Source: Lactovum miscens
Lineage (GTDB): Bacteria; Bacillota; Bacilli; Lactobacillales; Streptococcaceae
NCBI RefSeq assembly: GCF_014202895.1
Contig: NZ_JACHHV010000015.1
Location: 1 to 42,671 of the forward strand
Length of the DNA stretch: 42,671 nt
Direction: 5' to 3'
A program made the position numbers and the translations under genes. Positions 24,966-36,058 of this stretch are shown in pieces; the first letter of the stretch is position 1, and the number at the start of each line of letters is the position of its first letter. Below the pieces are notes generated by a model. It searched no databases, was not told the DNA's origin, and was given only the letters and a program-made list of their open reading frames with translations.

Positions 24966-25751
24966 CTAAATATCATAAAATGGATTAGTGTTTTCAATGG
25001 ATTTAATAGCTTTTACAGCTAATTGATGCTCAAAAATTATTGAATCTAATTTTTCTGTCACTAAGGGGACAAAAAGATGTTCCATGTAATGTCCTGGATC
25101 AAGAACTGTCAGACTTGTAGAACAGATGTCATGTCCAACATGATAAAAGACATCCGCTGTGATAAATAAATCTGCTCCTTTTGCTAAGGCATCTTTCCAG
25201 AACTTGCTCCCAGCTCCACCACAAATAGCCACGCGATGAATTGAACGCGTCAAATCATGATTATAGCTGACGATTCGAAATCTTTCTTGGTGAAAAATTT
25301 TTTTGGCTTGATCAATGAAATCTTGTAGCGAGATCTCTTCTGGGAGATCTCCAACTCTTCCCATTCCATTTTCAAGTAAGAACGTCACATTGGTCAAACC
25401 TAGTTTTGAAGCAAAGAAGTCATTAATTCCTCCTAACACAATATCAATATTCGTATGGCTGGTGTATACTGAAATTCCCGCAACGACTAGGTCCATTACA
25501 ATTTTCTCTTGACTGTCAAGATCTGTCAAATTAGATAATGGTGTAAAGATGATTGGGTGTTTGGCCAGAATCAAGTCTGCACCAACCCTTTTTGCTTCTT
25601 CAACTGTTTGTTCACGAACATCTAAGGTCACCAATATTTTTTTGACCTCATTTTTCAGACTACCAATTTGCAAGCCAACTGGATCTCCAACTTCTGATAA
25701 CTCTTTTGGACAAAACTCTTCATATAATTTTACAAATTCTGAAATTATCAT
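24966..25751 (-). CDS. Nif3-like dinuclear metal centre protein (DUF34)
   Basis: This 261-residue protein is of the Nif3/YqfO family. Some members are implicated in GTP cyclohydrolase I-like chemistry or metal trafficking; the reaction is not settled. Metal-ligand motifs visible are LAKHPIIF near residue 64, SHTNIDIV near 97 and the C-terminal DPGHYMEHLF. It lacks the extra PII/CutA-like middle domain of longer homologues. It overlaps trmK by four bases (ATGA), the same partner as in Bacillus and streptococci, so co-translation is likely. Confidence 0.92.
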   Translation of the reverse strand: MIISEFVKLYEEFCPKELSEVGDPVGLQIGSLKNEVKKILVTLDVREQTVEEAKRVGADLILAKHPIIFTPLSNLTDLDSQEKIVMDLVVAGISVYTSHTNIDIVLGGINDFFASKLGLTNVTFLLENGMGRVGDLPEEISLQDFIDQAKKIFHQERFRIVSYNHDLTRSIHRVAICGGAGSKFWKDALAKGADLFITADVFYHVGHDICSTSLTVLDPGHYMEHLFVPLVTEKLDSIIFEHQLAVKAIKSIENTNPFYDI

Positions 25752-26407
25752 TTTATAAACCTCTCAATTTGATTTTTCTCGGCTATAATTTTCTGCTTTT
25801 CAGTTTCTTGACTTTCAGGCAAAACAGATAGTACATAGTTAATTTCTGACAAACGTTGGCTCCATTTTTTTTTAAAAATTTCATGCTTATTTAAAAAAAT
25901 GCCAAACTTCATCTCATCTTCATTAAGCAACATATCACCAGCTTCTGCTACGATGATTTCGTAAATCTTTCCACGATCTTCTAAAATCTGCTCATTCACT
26001 AACTTAAAACCATTTTTCATTAACCAAAATCGAACCGCGGCTTCTTCATTATTTGGTTGTAAAATAAGATGTTTAACTTTTGTAGTAAACTCTTTTCTTG
26101 CTTCCAAAATTTCAGAAATTAATATACCACCCATACCAGCAATTACAATTGTGTTAATGACATCAGCTTCTTCAATCGCAAAAAGGCCATTAGCCAGACG
26201 AACAGTAATTTCAGGAATATCTTTAGTATTTTTCAATGAAATCTCATAAGGTCCTCTAGCCACTTCACCAGCTACTGCATAAGATACTTTCCCTGTCTCA
26301 ACCAAGAAAATCAATAATTTTGCGTGATCAGATCCAATATCAGCAATACGTGCTCCATCAGCTACTAAATCAGCAATAGCCCTTAATCTTTTTCCTAATC
26401 TAAACAT
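25748..26407 (-). CDS. trmK: tRNA (adenine22-N1)-methyltransferase
   Basis: This 219-residue Rossmann-fold methyltransferase puts a methyl group on A22 of tRNAs, using SAM. The SAM loop is ADIGSDHAKLLIFL near residue 21. The catalytic-region motif VIAGMGGILISEIL is present, followed by LQPNNEEAAVRFWL. A helical C-terminal tail (residues 160-219) fits TrmK. The start at ATG 26407 overlaps the end of nth by eight bases, and the end overlaps nif3 by four. Confidence 0.94.
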   Translation of the reverse strand: MFRLGKRLRAIADLVADGARIADIGSDHAKLLIFLVETGKVSYAVAGEVARGPYEISLKNTKDIPEITVRLANGLFAIEEADVINTIVIAGMGGILISEILEARKEFTTKVKHLILQPNNEEAAVRFWLMKNGFKLVNEQILEDRGKIYEIIVAEAGDMLLNEDEMKFGIFLNKHEIFKKKWSQRLSEINYVLSVLPESQETEKQKIIAEKNQIERFIK

Positions 26408-27062
26408 GGATCCCTTCCTTCATTCTAGCTTGACCAAAGTTACAATAAACAATCAGCGGACAGAAATTACATTTTGGATTTTTAGCAGTACAGTGATAGC
26501 GGCCAAAGAAAATAAGATGGTGGTGGCTTGAAACCCATTTATCTTCAGGAATAACCTTCATCAATTTTTCTTCAACTTCGATGACACTAGCCTCCTGCTT
26601 CACCAGAGATAAGCGTTTTGAAACACGTTCCACATGGGTGTCTACAGCAATTCCAGGAATTCCATAAACTTCACCTAAAACAACATTTGCTGTCTTTCTT
26701 CCTACTCCAGGTAGGAGTTGTAATTCCTTCTTATCCTTTGGCAATTCGTTATTTGAATAGCCCCATTCCAACAGCATTTCAGCGGTCTTTTTTAAGCTCT
26801 TTGACTTATTATGATAGAGACCAATTGTTTTAGTAAACTGTTCAATCTCCACAATTTCAGCATTTGCCATACTTGTGACTGTTGGAAAGTGCTCAAACAA
26901 GGCTACAGTTGCTTTATTGACACCTTTATCCGTAGCTTGAGCGGATAAAATGGTTGCAACCAATAATTGGAAAGGCGTGTTCCAATTTAGTTCCCCATGA
27001 GCGTCTGGAAACATTTCATTAATAATTTCTAAAGCCTCCAGAAATTTCTGTTTACTTATCAT
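26400..27062 (-). CDS. nth: Endonuclease III
   Basis: This base-excision repair glycosylase/AP lyase acts on oxidised pyrimidines and has 220 residues. The helix-hairpin-helix LPGVGRKTANVVLGE carries the catalytic Lys, AVDTHVERVSKRL contains the catalytic Asp, and the C-terminal 4Fe-4S cluster is C..(6)..C..C.....C in CTAKNPKCNFCPLIVYC. The start is ATG 27062 with GGAG upstream, inside the 3' end of dnaD; a GTG eight codons earlier would extend it without support. The neighbouring dnaD-nth pairing is conserved in Firmicutes. Confidence 0.95.
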   Translation of the reverse strand: MISKQKFLEALEIINEMFPDAHGELNWNTPFQLLVATILSAQATDKGVNKATVALFEHFPTVTSMANAEIVEIEQFTKTIGLYHNKSKSLKKTAEMLLEWGYSNNELPKDKKELQLLPGVGRKTANVVLGEVYGIPGIAVDTHVERVSKRLSLVKQEASVIEVEEKLMKVIPEDKWVSSHHHLIFFGRYHCTAKNPKCNFCPLIVYCNFGQARMKEGIHV

Positions 27063-27744
27063 TATTCTTACTCCATGGACCGTCAATTGGAATTGTTAAA
27101 TTACTTGAAGGTTCAGAATTCGCATTTTTAGTTTGCATGCTAATTTCGCGCTCCTCGCGTTGAATTTCAACCTCCTTAACTGTCGAAATTCCTTCCATCT
27201 TCCAATGCCGTAAAATAGCCCTTACGTAATTCAAGGATACCTTACGATTAATAGAAGCTTCACGAAGCGCAGCTAGGATTAAGTCCACATTAAATTGGTC
27301 TATTTCTAGCCATTTTCTCAATTCTTCAAGTTGCATGGGACTTATCATACCCATTTCGGCTTCAAAAGCATGTGAAATTTTTTGCAATTTACTTGTATTT
27401 TTAGCATTATCAGTTTTTCCAGCCCTTGAAATTTTACCTTCCAACAAACTATCTAATTTCTCCATGGCTGGTGACACATCAAAAATCATATCCATTTGTC
27501 CCGAAATTTCAATTACTGTAACTTTTAAGACTGCAGAATCTTGCATTCTCTGAATGATTGTATTAACTTCATTTAAAGTTTTACCAATTTTTTCAGCAAT
27601 ATCACTTGGTGCACTTTCTTTCTCATAGAGAAAAAATAACCAAACCAAAAATTCTTCAGATGAATCAAAAATCTCATTGAAATTTTCCAACAGAGCAGCT
27701 GGAACTACAAGATGTCCTTTTTTATATTCTTCGTAAAATGTCAT
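27052..27744 (-). CDS. dnaD: DnaD-type replication initiation protein
   Basis: This is a 230-residue helicase-loading protein. It has an N-terminal winged-helix part (VVPAALLENFNEIFDSSEEF through EIGKTLNEV) and a C-terminal DnaD domain (MISPMQLEELRKWLE then ALREASINRKVSLNYVRAIL and W). In Firmicutes it acts with DnaB-type proteins and DnaI at origins and restart sites. The ATG at 27744 follows a weak GGA. It lies 33 bp after the ABC-F gene with no terminator, so it belongs to the same transcript, and overlaps nth by 11 bp. Confidence 0.92.
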   Translation of the reverse strand: MTFYEEYKKGHLVVPAALLENFNEIFDSSEEFLVWLFFLYEKESAPSDIAEKIGKTLNEVNTIIQRMQDSAVLKVTVIEISGQMDMIFDVSPAMEKLDSLLEGKISRAGKTDNAKNTSKLQKISHAFEAEMGMISPMQLEELRKWLEIDQFNVDLILAALREASINRKVSLNYVRAILRHWKMEGISTVKEVEIQREEREISMQTKNANSEPSSNLTIPIDGPWSKNNDK

Positions 27745-27777
27745 ATTATTTTTCCATAACTCTCTAAATACTCTCGA

Positions 27778-29664
27778 TTAAACTTCTAATAATTCCAACC
27801 AGTGTTCTTCGATTTCATCTTTCTCAACTAGCAGTCTGTCTAGTTCTTTTTGTAATTCACCTAATTCAACGAAATCATCAGTATTTCTTAGCATTTCTTC
27901 ATGAAGCAAAATTACTCGATTATCAATCATTGAAATTTTTGTTTCGATTTCAGCAATTTCACGTTCAATTTTTCTTTGTTCACGCGCCTCAACCTTTTGT
28001 TCAGTTCGATTATCATTTTTTTTCTTATGCTGAGATTCAATGGTTTCATTTTGTGCTTCCTCTAATTCCTTCTTCTCCAGATAATAGTCATAATTACCTT
28101 TATAAAGTTGACTACCATTAGTAGATATCTCTAGAACTTCAGAAGCCACTTGATTGATAAAGTAGCGATCATGGCTAACAAAAAGAAGTGTACCTTTGTA
28201 ATCCACTAAAGCTTCTTCGAGTGCTTCACGACTCTCAATATCTAAGTGGTTAGTTGGCTCATCAAGAATCAAGAAATTATCATGTTGCATTGATAACTTT
28301 GCTAAAAGGAGACGAGCTTTTTCTCCACCTGAAAGCATCCCCACTGTTTTCTTGACATCTTCACCACTAAAGAGAAAAGAGCCCAAAATCGTACGGATTT
28401 CTGTTTCCGAAACTGTTCTATGAGCATTCCATAATTCATCAAGGACTGAATTTGAAGCCGTCAAATCTACCTGTTCCTGATCATAATATCCAATCGTTAC
28501 ATTGGCGCCAAGCTTAATTTCCCCGTCAATTAATTCAAGACGGCCGATAATTGTTTTTAAAAGGGTTGACTTACCAATTCCATTAGGACCAACAATAGCA
28601 ACAGAGCCCAATTTGGGTAGGTTAAGATTTATGTTTTTGGCAAGAACTTGCTTATCATAACCAATTTTGGCTCCTGTCACTTTGAGTACTTCATTTCCAG
28701 AAGTTTTGTCGGGTGAAAAAATCACATTTACAATTTTATCTGTATTCTGAGGAACATCTAATCTCTGCATCTTATCCAACCGTTTTTGCCTAGACTGAGC
28801 TCGCTTTGTTGTTGAGGCTCGTACAAGGTTTTTCGCAACAAAGTCCTCTAAAGCAGCAATTTCTTTTTTCTGCTTTTCGTATTCATTTTCCTCTGTCAAA
28901 AGCTTAGCCTCACGCGCTTCAACATAAGCAGAATAATTTCCCACATAATGTGTCAAGTGACCGCGAGACATTTCATAGACTTCATTAGCCACCCGATCAA
29001 GGAAATAACGGTCGTGGGAAACAAGAAGCATGGCACCTCGGTAATTTAAAAGATAATTTTCAAGCCAAGCTAGGGTCGCAATATCCAAATGATTGGTTGG
29101 TTCATCAAGAATCAATATATCTGGAGCCATCAAGAGCATCTTTGCCAGGGCTAAGCGAGTTTTTTGTCCCCCAGACAAATCCGAAATCTTATAGTCCCAC
29201 ATTTCTTCAGAAAATTTAAATGCATTAAGCATGGCTTTCAAGTCCGATTCAAAGGTATATCCACCATTTCGGCTAAAACTTTCATTTAAAGTATCATAAC
29301 GCTTAATCAAATCATTTAATTCTTGACCAGAAAGTTCTGCCATTTGAAATTCCATGGCCCGAAGCTCTTTTTCTTGGAGACTCAGATTTTCGAAAACCGA
29401 CTCCAACTCTTTTAAAATTGTTATTTCAGAAGAAAGGCCTGTATTTTGAGCCAAATAACCTATTGTAACAGACTTTTGAATCGTAATTGTTCCACTTGAT
29501 GGTTCTTCTTCCCCAACAATAATTTTTAGTAAAGTAGACTTCCCCACTCCATTCTTACCAACTAGTGCAATTCTAGATTTTTCTTGTATCGAAAAAGAGA
29601 TATTTTCAAATAAAACATCTGCTCCAAATGTACGTGCTAAATCATTTCCTTGTAAAATTATCAT
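27778..29664 (-). CDS. ydiF: ABC-F ATPase, YdiF-like ribosome-associated factor
   Basis: This 628-residue soluble twin ABC protein has no membrane segment. Domain 1 has Walker A GKNGVGKST near residue 36 and LSGGQKTRLALAK. A linker contains the RASTTKRAQSRQKRL block. Domain 2 has GPNGIGKST and LSGGEKARLLLAK. Both domains have ILDEPTNHLDI. A C-terminal coiled coil (about 560-628) follows. Sequence details match Bacillus YdiF closely. ABC-F proteins bind the ribosomal E site. The start is ATG 29664 (MIILQGNDLAR); in-frame codons upstream would run through the promoter. It leads dnaD-nth-trmK-nif3. Confidence 0.95.
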   Translation of the reverse strand: MIILQGNDLARTFGADVLFENISFSIQEKSRIALVGKNGVGKSTLLKIIVGEEEPSSGTITIQKSVTIGYLAQNTGLSSEITILKELESVFENLSLQEKELRAMEFQMAELSGQELNDLIKRYDTLNESFSRNGGYTFESDLKAMLNAFKFSEEMWDYKISDLSGGQKTRLALAKMLLMAPDILILDEPTNHLDIATLAWLENYLLNYRGAMLLVSHDRYFLDRVANEVYEMSRGHLTHYVGNYSAYVEAREAKLLTEENEYEKQKKEIAALEDFVAKNLVRASTTKRAQSRQKRLDKMQRLDVPQNTDKIVNVIFSPDKTSGNEVLKVTGAKIGYDKQVLAKNINLNLPKLGSVAIVGPNGIGKSTLLKTIIGRLELIDGEIKLGANVTIGYYDQEQVDLTASNSVLDELWNAHRTVSETEIRTILGSFLFSGEDVKKTVGMLSGGEKARLLLAKLSMQHDNFLILDEPTNHLDIESREALEEALVDYKGTLLFVSHDRYFINQVASEVLEISTNGSQLYKGNYDYYLEKKELEEAQNETIESQHKKKNDNRTEQKVEAREQRKIEREIAEIETKISMIDNRVILLHEEMLRNTDDFVELGELQKELDRLLVEKDEIEEHWLELLEV

Positions 29665-29671
29665 ATTCCTA

Positions 29672-29680
29672 ATTATACCA
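29672..29680 (-). promoter_or_regulatory. Extended -10 promoter of the ydiF operon, leaderless type
   Basis: TGGTATAAT (29680-29672) places the transcription start at 29665, one base before ATG 29664. The AGGA near the ATG lies upstream of that start point, so it would not be in the mRNA. Confidence 0.65.
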
Positions 29681-29891
29681 CAGGCCAATCTTTCGGAACT
29701 CAGGAATATACAAAGAAAAAGCCAATAAAAACAAAGTCTCAGTAACTTTAGCATTCATCTAAATATATTTAGAAAGCACCCCCCAACCTAGCTGAACATC
29801 ATATCTGCTAAAGTTTTCAAAAAATTATATAAGTCTAATTACACCCAATATTTTTTAAAACTCTATCTCAAATAATTACTTTAAAGGAAGC

Positions 29892-31745
29892 CTATTCATA
29901 ATATCCATCAGCCGTCATCATCGCAATTAAACGTTGGATAAATTCCGTTTGACTTCTGCTTTCTTTCAGATATTTCACGTGATACTCATCCACTAGGCAT
30001 TCAACCATACGTGGAAAAATTCGATTGAAGTCAAATGAATCCCCACTACTAACCGCAAGTGCAATAACCAATATCACTTTATGTTCATCCCAAAAAAATT
30101 CGTCTTTGGGTCTGATAATCAATAGCCCCGTTTTTTTAGTCTCATATTTAATAGCATGAGGAATAGAAACTCCACTGGCAAAAGTTGTTGGTGACATCTG
30201 CTCTCGCTCTAATAACTTTTCACAATAATCTTCTTCAGTGTAACTATGGGATATAAACCAATCCCCAATTTTCCTAAAAGCTTCTATTTTTGACAATGAA
30301 CTTTCTAGCTCAAGATTTGCATCCTCCTGAATAAGTTTAGGTAACAATCCTTCTAAAAATTGTAAATATCGTTGCTGTTTTACGTGCTTAATCCCATTCT
30401 GTATCATGTCAAAATCTCTACCATTTAAAAATTCATGCACCTTCACCTGCTCGGCATTCCTTATACTTGGCTCCTCAATAGAGATCTCTAATTCAATATT
30501 CTCATTGTTTGGTACAATCAATATCTCATCTCCAAACCTATTCTCAATAAGGTTTTTCATTTTATCAATATGATCTAAATAATTAGAAACGGAAAGAAAA
30601 GTCCTAATTTTATTAGAATTATTCTTTTGTTCAACTAAAAATGAGCCAATATGTAAAGCCAAAAATGCAATTTCGTCTTCGGCGATTTTTATTTTTAAAT
30701 CACGCGCAATTATAGAAGAAAGATAAACTGCCATATCAAATAACACAGGATACTGCATCTTTATATTAATAGCGCTTAAATTACGTTTTACTTTATTTTC
30801 CTTTATTCGATTATATAAATTTTGCATATGCAAAAGTAATCGCGTCAAAAAAAGTTGATCCGTAAAATCAATCAGGAAAACATCACTTAATTCTTTCAAA
30901 GCTTGATTTAATACTGCAGAGATTTCTTGTTCTACATAGCTATCTACTTCCGCTTTATTATGACTAAGCTCCCCATCGCATAACAACGCTAATTCATATT
31001 TCCCTTTTTGACTGATCTCAAGTTTATAATTTTCATAAATCCAGCTTGAAATTTCGTTTATCATTTCTAAAGATGGACTTTTAAAATTTGAAATTTCCAA
31101 TGTATCTTTTTGATTCAATAAAATTATCAGGTGCAAAATAAAATTTTGCTCAAAGTATTTATTTGTCTTGAATCCAAAGCGTGCAAAAATTTTTTTGCAA
31201 TAATCTTTTAACTTTACAAGTGAAATTTCTCCTAAAAATTTCTGCATTTCACACTCAAGAGAAAGAGTTGAATTACTAGACTTCCGAATCATGCTAGCAA
31301 TCAAAGCTCTCTTATGCTCATCTTCTCCTCTTATGAAATAGAAAAAATCGTGCTGGCGAATCACCAACTGATAATTTTGAGCCAGAACTTGCAAAAATGA
31401 CATATCTGAACGTATTGTAGCTTCAGAAACCTTTAATTCTTCAGCGATATCAAAAAGATCAACTCCCTCTTCTCCTTTTTGTAGAAGAAGTCGCAAAAGC
31501 GAAAAACGCCGCCCATCAACTGCGCTAACATTAATTTTCTCTCTACTTACATCCTTTTCATGATTAAAGCGATATCCATTTCGATCTGTTTCAATTAAAT
31601 CAGGGTAATATTTATTTGTCTGCACCACGTAGTTTCTAATAGTTCGATCCGTCACAGACAAAATCTCAGCCAATTTAGCTGATGAAATAAATTTACCAAT
31701 TGGTTGTTTTTTAAGATATTCAAAAAAGATTTCTATTTTCTTCAT
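29892..31745 (-). CDS. LicR/BglG-type transcriptional regulator with PRDs and EIIA domain
   Basis: This is a 617-residue PTS-controlled activator. Order: HTH_11 (residues about 5-60, LAEILSVTDRTIRNYV), Mga-like HTH (about 85-165, FDIAEELKVSEATIRSD), two PTS regulation domains (about 180-390) with histidines in LILHLII, LLLHMQ and LALHIGSF, a EIIB-like segment without a Cys, and a C-terminal EIIA domain with the phospho-His in GVSIPHAIK. It should activate the PTS operon when its sugar is present. The gene follows the glucosidase, past a hairpin, with its own TATAAT (31765-31760). Its leader would be only about eight bases and lacks a ribosome site. Confidence 0.9.
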   Translation of the reverse strand: MKKIEIFFEYLKKQPIGKFISSAKLAEILSVTDRTIRNYVVQTNKYYPDLIETDRNGYRFNHEKDVSREKINVSAVDGRRFSLLRLLLQKGEEGVDLFDIAEELKVSEATIRSDMSFLQVLAQNYQLVIRQHDFFYFIRGEDEHKRALIASMIRKSSNSTLSLECEMQKFLGEISLVKLKDYCKKIFARFGFKTNKYFEQNFILHLIILLNQKDTLEISNFKSPSLEMINEISSWIYENYKLEISQKGKYELALLCDGELSHNKAEVDSYVEQEISAVLNQALKELSDVFLIDFTDQLFLTRLLLHMQNLYNRIKENKVKRNLSAINIKMQYPVLFDMAVYLSSIIARDLKIKIAEDEIAFLALHIGSFLVEQKNNSNKIRTFLSVSNYLDHIDKMKNLIENRFGDEILIVPNNENIELEISIEEPSIRNAEQVKVHEFLNGRDFDMIQNGIKHVKQQRYLQFLEGLLPKLIQEDANLELESSLSKIEAFRKIGDWFISHSYTEEDYCEKLLEREQMSPTTFASGVSIPHAIKYETKKTGLLIIRPKDEFFWDEHKVILVIALAVSSGDSFDFNRIFPRMVECLVDEYHVKYLKESRSQTEFIQRLIAMMTADGYYE

Positions 31746-31759
31746 TATTTTGCTATGTA

Positions 31760-31765
31760 ATTATA
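31760..31765 (-). promoter_or_regulatory. -10 element of licR-type gene, very short leader
   Basis: TATAAT lies 14 bases before ATG 31745. The leader (about GCAAAATA) has no Shine-Dalgarno site. No good -35 is visible. Confidence 0.4.
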
Positions 31766-31784
31766 TACTTTTATTTAATAAGAA

Positions 31785-31824
31785 ATATGCACGAAAAAGG
31801 ATACTAACTCCTTTTCGTGCATAT
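31785..31824 (-). terminator. Hairpin between glucosidase and regulator genes
   Basis: A 14-15 bp stem with one bulged A (31785-31800 with 31810-31824) lies 10 bp after the glucosidase stop codon. It is followed on the minus strand by a T-rich tract. It should end or thin transcription before the regulator gene. Confidence 0.75.
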
Positions 31825-31833
31825 ATAAATTTA

Positions 31834-34519
<2,686 letters not shown>

Positions 34520-34520
34520 T

Positions 34521-34856
34521 TTATTTTCTTAACTCCTTATATATTTGAATTATTTCCTTAATCAAATCAATTTCTGATTTCGTTGTCATGAGAGTGTCTT
34601 GAGCATGCACAAATAATGGAGAATAAGGAAAGTCTAGTCCCTCAGCTTCTTTTTGAAGTGTTTCAGTTTGTAACTTATGAGCTAAAACAATCTCACTATT
34701 GGCTTCTTGCATAAGTAAGTTGCAAGATTCGAAATCTCCTTCTTGAGCTTTATGAATTGCTTGAAAAATAAATTCTTTTGCATTTCCTGCATGAAGGATT
34801 ACATTCATTGATAACAAATACAGCTTTTCTTTCTCTATTTTTTTTATCTCTTCCAT
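34521..34856 (-). CDS. PTS EIIA component, lactose/cellobiose family
   Basis: This 111-residue helical phosphocarrier receives phosphate from HPr and passes it to EIIB. The phospho-His is in SPLFVHAQDTLM near residue 84, and the HAGNAKEFIFQAIHKAQEGD segment is typical of the LacF/CelC group. It overlaps the end of the EIIB gene by 13 bp, so translation is coupled, and is one base before EIIC. The length matches the family. Confidence 0.94.
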   Translation of the reverse strand: MEEIKKIEKEKLYLLSMNVILHAGNAKEFIFQAIHKAQEGDFESCNLLMQEANSEIVLAHKLQTETLQKEAEGLDFPYSPLFVHAQDTLMTTKSEIDLIKEIIQIYKELRK

Positions 34857-35170
34857 GCTTGATTTCCAATCTTTTCATTTATTAACACCACTAAACCATT
34901 ACCATCTAATGTGCCATATATTTTTTTAGGAATTAAAGCATAAGCAACATTATATGCTTCGCAATCTCTTTTAGTTTCATCAATCATATAGGAAAGATGC
35001 GGCGCAACTAGCAATAAATCAAGCCCTGGGAGACTTTCCACTAATTCCGATTCAGATTTTGCTTTAATTTCATAATTCAAACCTGCTTTTTTGGCTGCCT
35101 TCCGAGCTGCTGCCGCCATAAATCCTGATGACGCCCCTGCACCACAAACAAGCAATATTTTTTTTGTCAT
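34844..35170 (-). CDS. PTS EIIB component, lactose/cellobiose family
   Basis: This 108-residue phosphotransfer protein has the phospho-Cys in ILLVCGAGASSG near residue 9, followed by the AAARKAAKKAGL helix and LLVAPHLSYM. It hands phosphate to the sugar bound by EIIC. The start is ATG 35170 with AAGGAG upstream; a longer frame to 35269 has an unlikely basic leader and no ribosome site. It is the first gene of EIIB-EIIA-EIIC-glucosidase. A cre-like site lies 41 bp upstream and a hairpin 100 bp upstream. Confidence 0.93.
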   Translation of the reverse strand: MTKKILLVCGAGASSGFMAAAARKAAKKAGLNYEIKAKSESELVESLPGLDLLLVAPHLSYMIDETKRDCEAYNVAYALIPKKIYGTLDGNGLVVLINEKIGNQAWKR

Positions 35171-35210
35171 TTTTTCTCCTTTTTCTTTATGGCTGAATAA
35201 TATCAAATTA

Positions 35211-35224
35211 TGAGAACGCATTCT
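35211..35224 (+). promoter_or_regulatory. Possible CcpA (cre) site before the PTS operon
   Basis: TGAGAACGCATTCT matches the cre consensus TGWNANCGNTNWCA with two mismatches and is partly palindromic. Its place just upstream of the EIIB gene fits catabolite repression of a beta-glucoside operon. Confidence 0.4.
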
Positions 35225-35270
35225 TCTAACTGTTTTTCCTAATGGTGGAAAATTTCTTATTCTAAACATA

Positions 35271-35305
35271 AAAATACCTAGTCAGGTCAACTGTCTAGGT
35301 ATTTT
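35271..35305. terminator. Hairpin upstream of the PTS operon
   Basis: An 11-bp perfect stem (AAAATACCTAG 35271-35281 with its complement 35295-35305) has a 13-base loop. A/T-rich flanks allow termination on either strand. It may insulate the PTS operon from upstream transcripts, since the aroK terminator is 700 bp away. Confidence 0.6.
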
Positions 35306-36004
35306 ATTACAACAGGAATATAGCCTGCCAAGCTTGTTGAAAATGAGATCCATAACTTGAAATATTTTCAAATATGCATATTTTAAAATAACATAATATA
35401 ATTGGTAACCATTGCTTCTATTAAAACGTGCTCTAACTTTAAGCGTCTCCAAATAAATAAAATTTCAAATTCTTTTATAAAATTGAGTACAATGTTCTAT
35501 TATTTTTTAAATGATCAATTAATGAAGTCCTTAACGTCTCACAGGATTGATTCGAATCATAAGTGAAACTGACTAGGTTTGAGATTCTCTCAGAGAATGG
35601 TTAGTGCATTACCGACAGTCTTAGGAAAACTATCTGTTACATAGAATGCCATTTCAATCATCTAAATAGAAGGCTAAGAGAGATGCTCTTGTCGTTATCT
35701 AGGTTCGACTACAGCATATTTTTCTAACCGTCGTTTAACTAATCCTTTTGGTTCATCTGAATTCACTCTTCATGGTATCCTTCAAGTTTACTAGATTTCA
35801 ATTTTCTTTTAGGACATGACCACTCAATTAAGTTACATACTTGCTCTTTCGGCACATGTACTAGATAAACTTATAATTTTTATTTACATAAATCATCCAT
35901 ATCATAACTTAATTGCAGATTGATACAATTACTGGGTTAACATTAATTTTAATTTTTGCAAAAGCTTTACTTTATTACTTCTATGTCTATTTAGCTGCAT
36001 AAAA
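35306..36004. other. Gene-poor stretch, about 700 bp, with a coding relic
   Basis: No intact gene is seen. The part about 35510-35860 is a degenerate coding relic, listed separately. The rest is AT-rich without RNA genes or promoters I could support. Confidence 0.5.
35510..35860 (-). pseudogene. Unrecognised decayed coding sequence
   Basis: On the minus strand, fragments with protein-like composition follow one another in shifting frames: VPKEQVCNLIEWSCPKRKLK then SSKLEGYHEE and a stop; after a shift NSDEPKGLVKRRLEKYAVVE; then, after stops, EMAFYVTDSFPKTVGNALTI followed by ENLKPSQFHL. These stretches look like real protein broken by stops and shifts, not random AT-rich sequence. I cannot name the family. 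It may be the remains of a gene lost between aroK and the PTS operon, or of an insertion sequence. Confidence 0.4.
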
Positions 36005-36032
36005 AAAGGCAAAACTGTTGAGACAGTTTTGC
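36005..36032 (-). terminator. Terminator of aroA-aroK
   Basis: On the minus strand GCAAAACTGT and ACAGTTTTGC (36032-36023 with 36018-36009) form a perfect 10-bp stem with a 4-base loop, followed by C and a run of T. It lies 27 bp after the aroK stop codon. Confidence 0.92.
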
Positions 36033-36058
36033 TTTTAAGATCTTTGAGTATTTTTTAT

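Noticed and set aside
29665-29754. Extra 30-codon N-terminus on the ABC-F protein resembling a signal peptide
   Set aside because: It would run through the -10 promoter. Close relatives start at MIILQ-type sequence, and the family is cytoplasmic.
35171-35269. 33-codon N-terminal extension on EIIB
   Set aside because: Basic and non-conserved, it contains the cre-like site and lacks a ribosome site, whereas ATG 35170 has AAGGAG.
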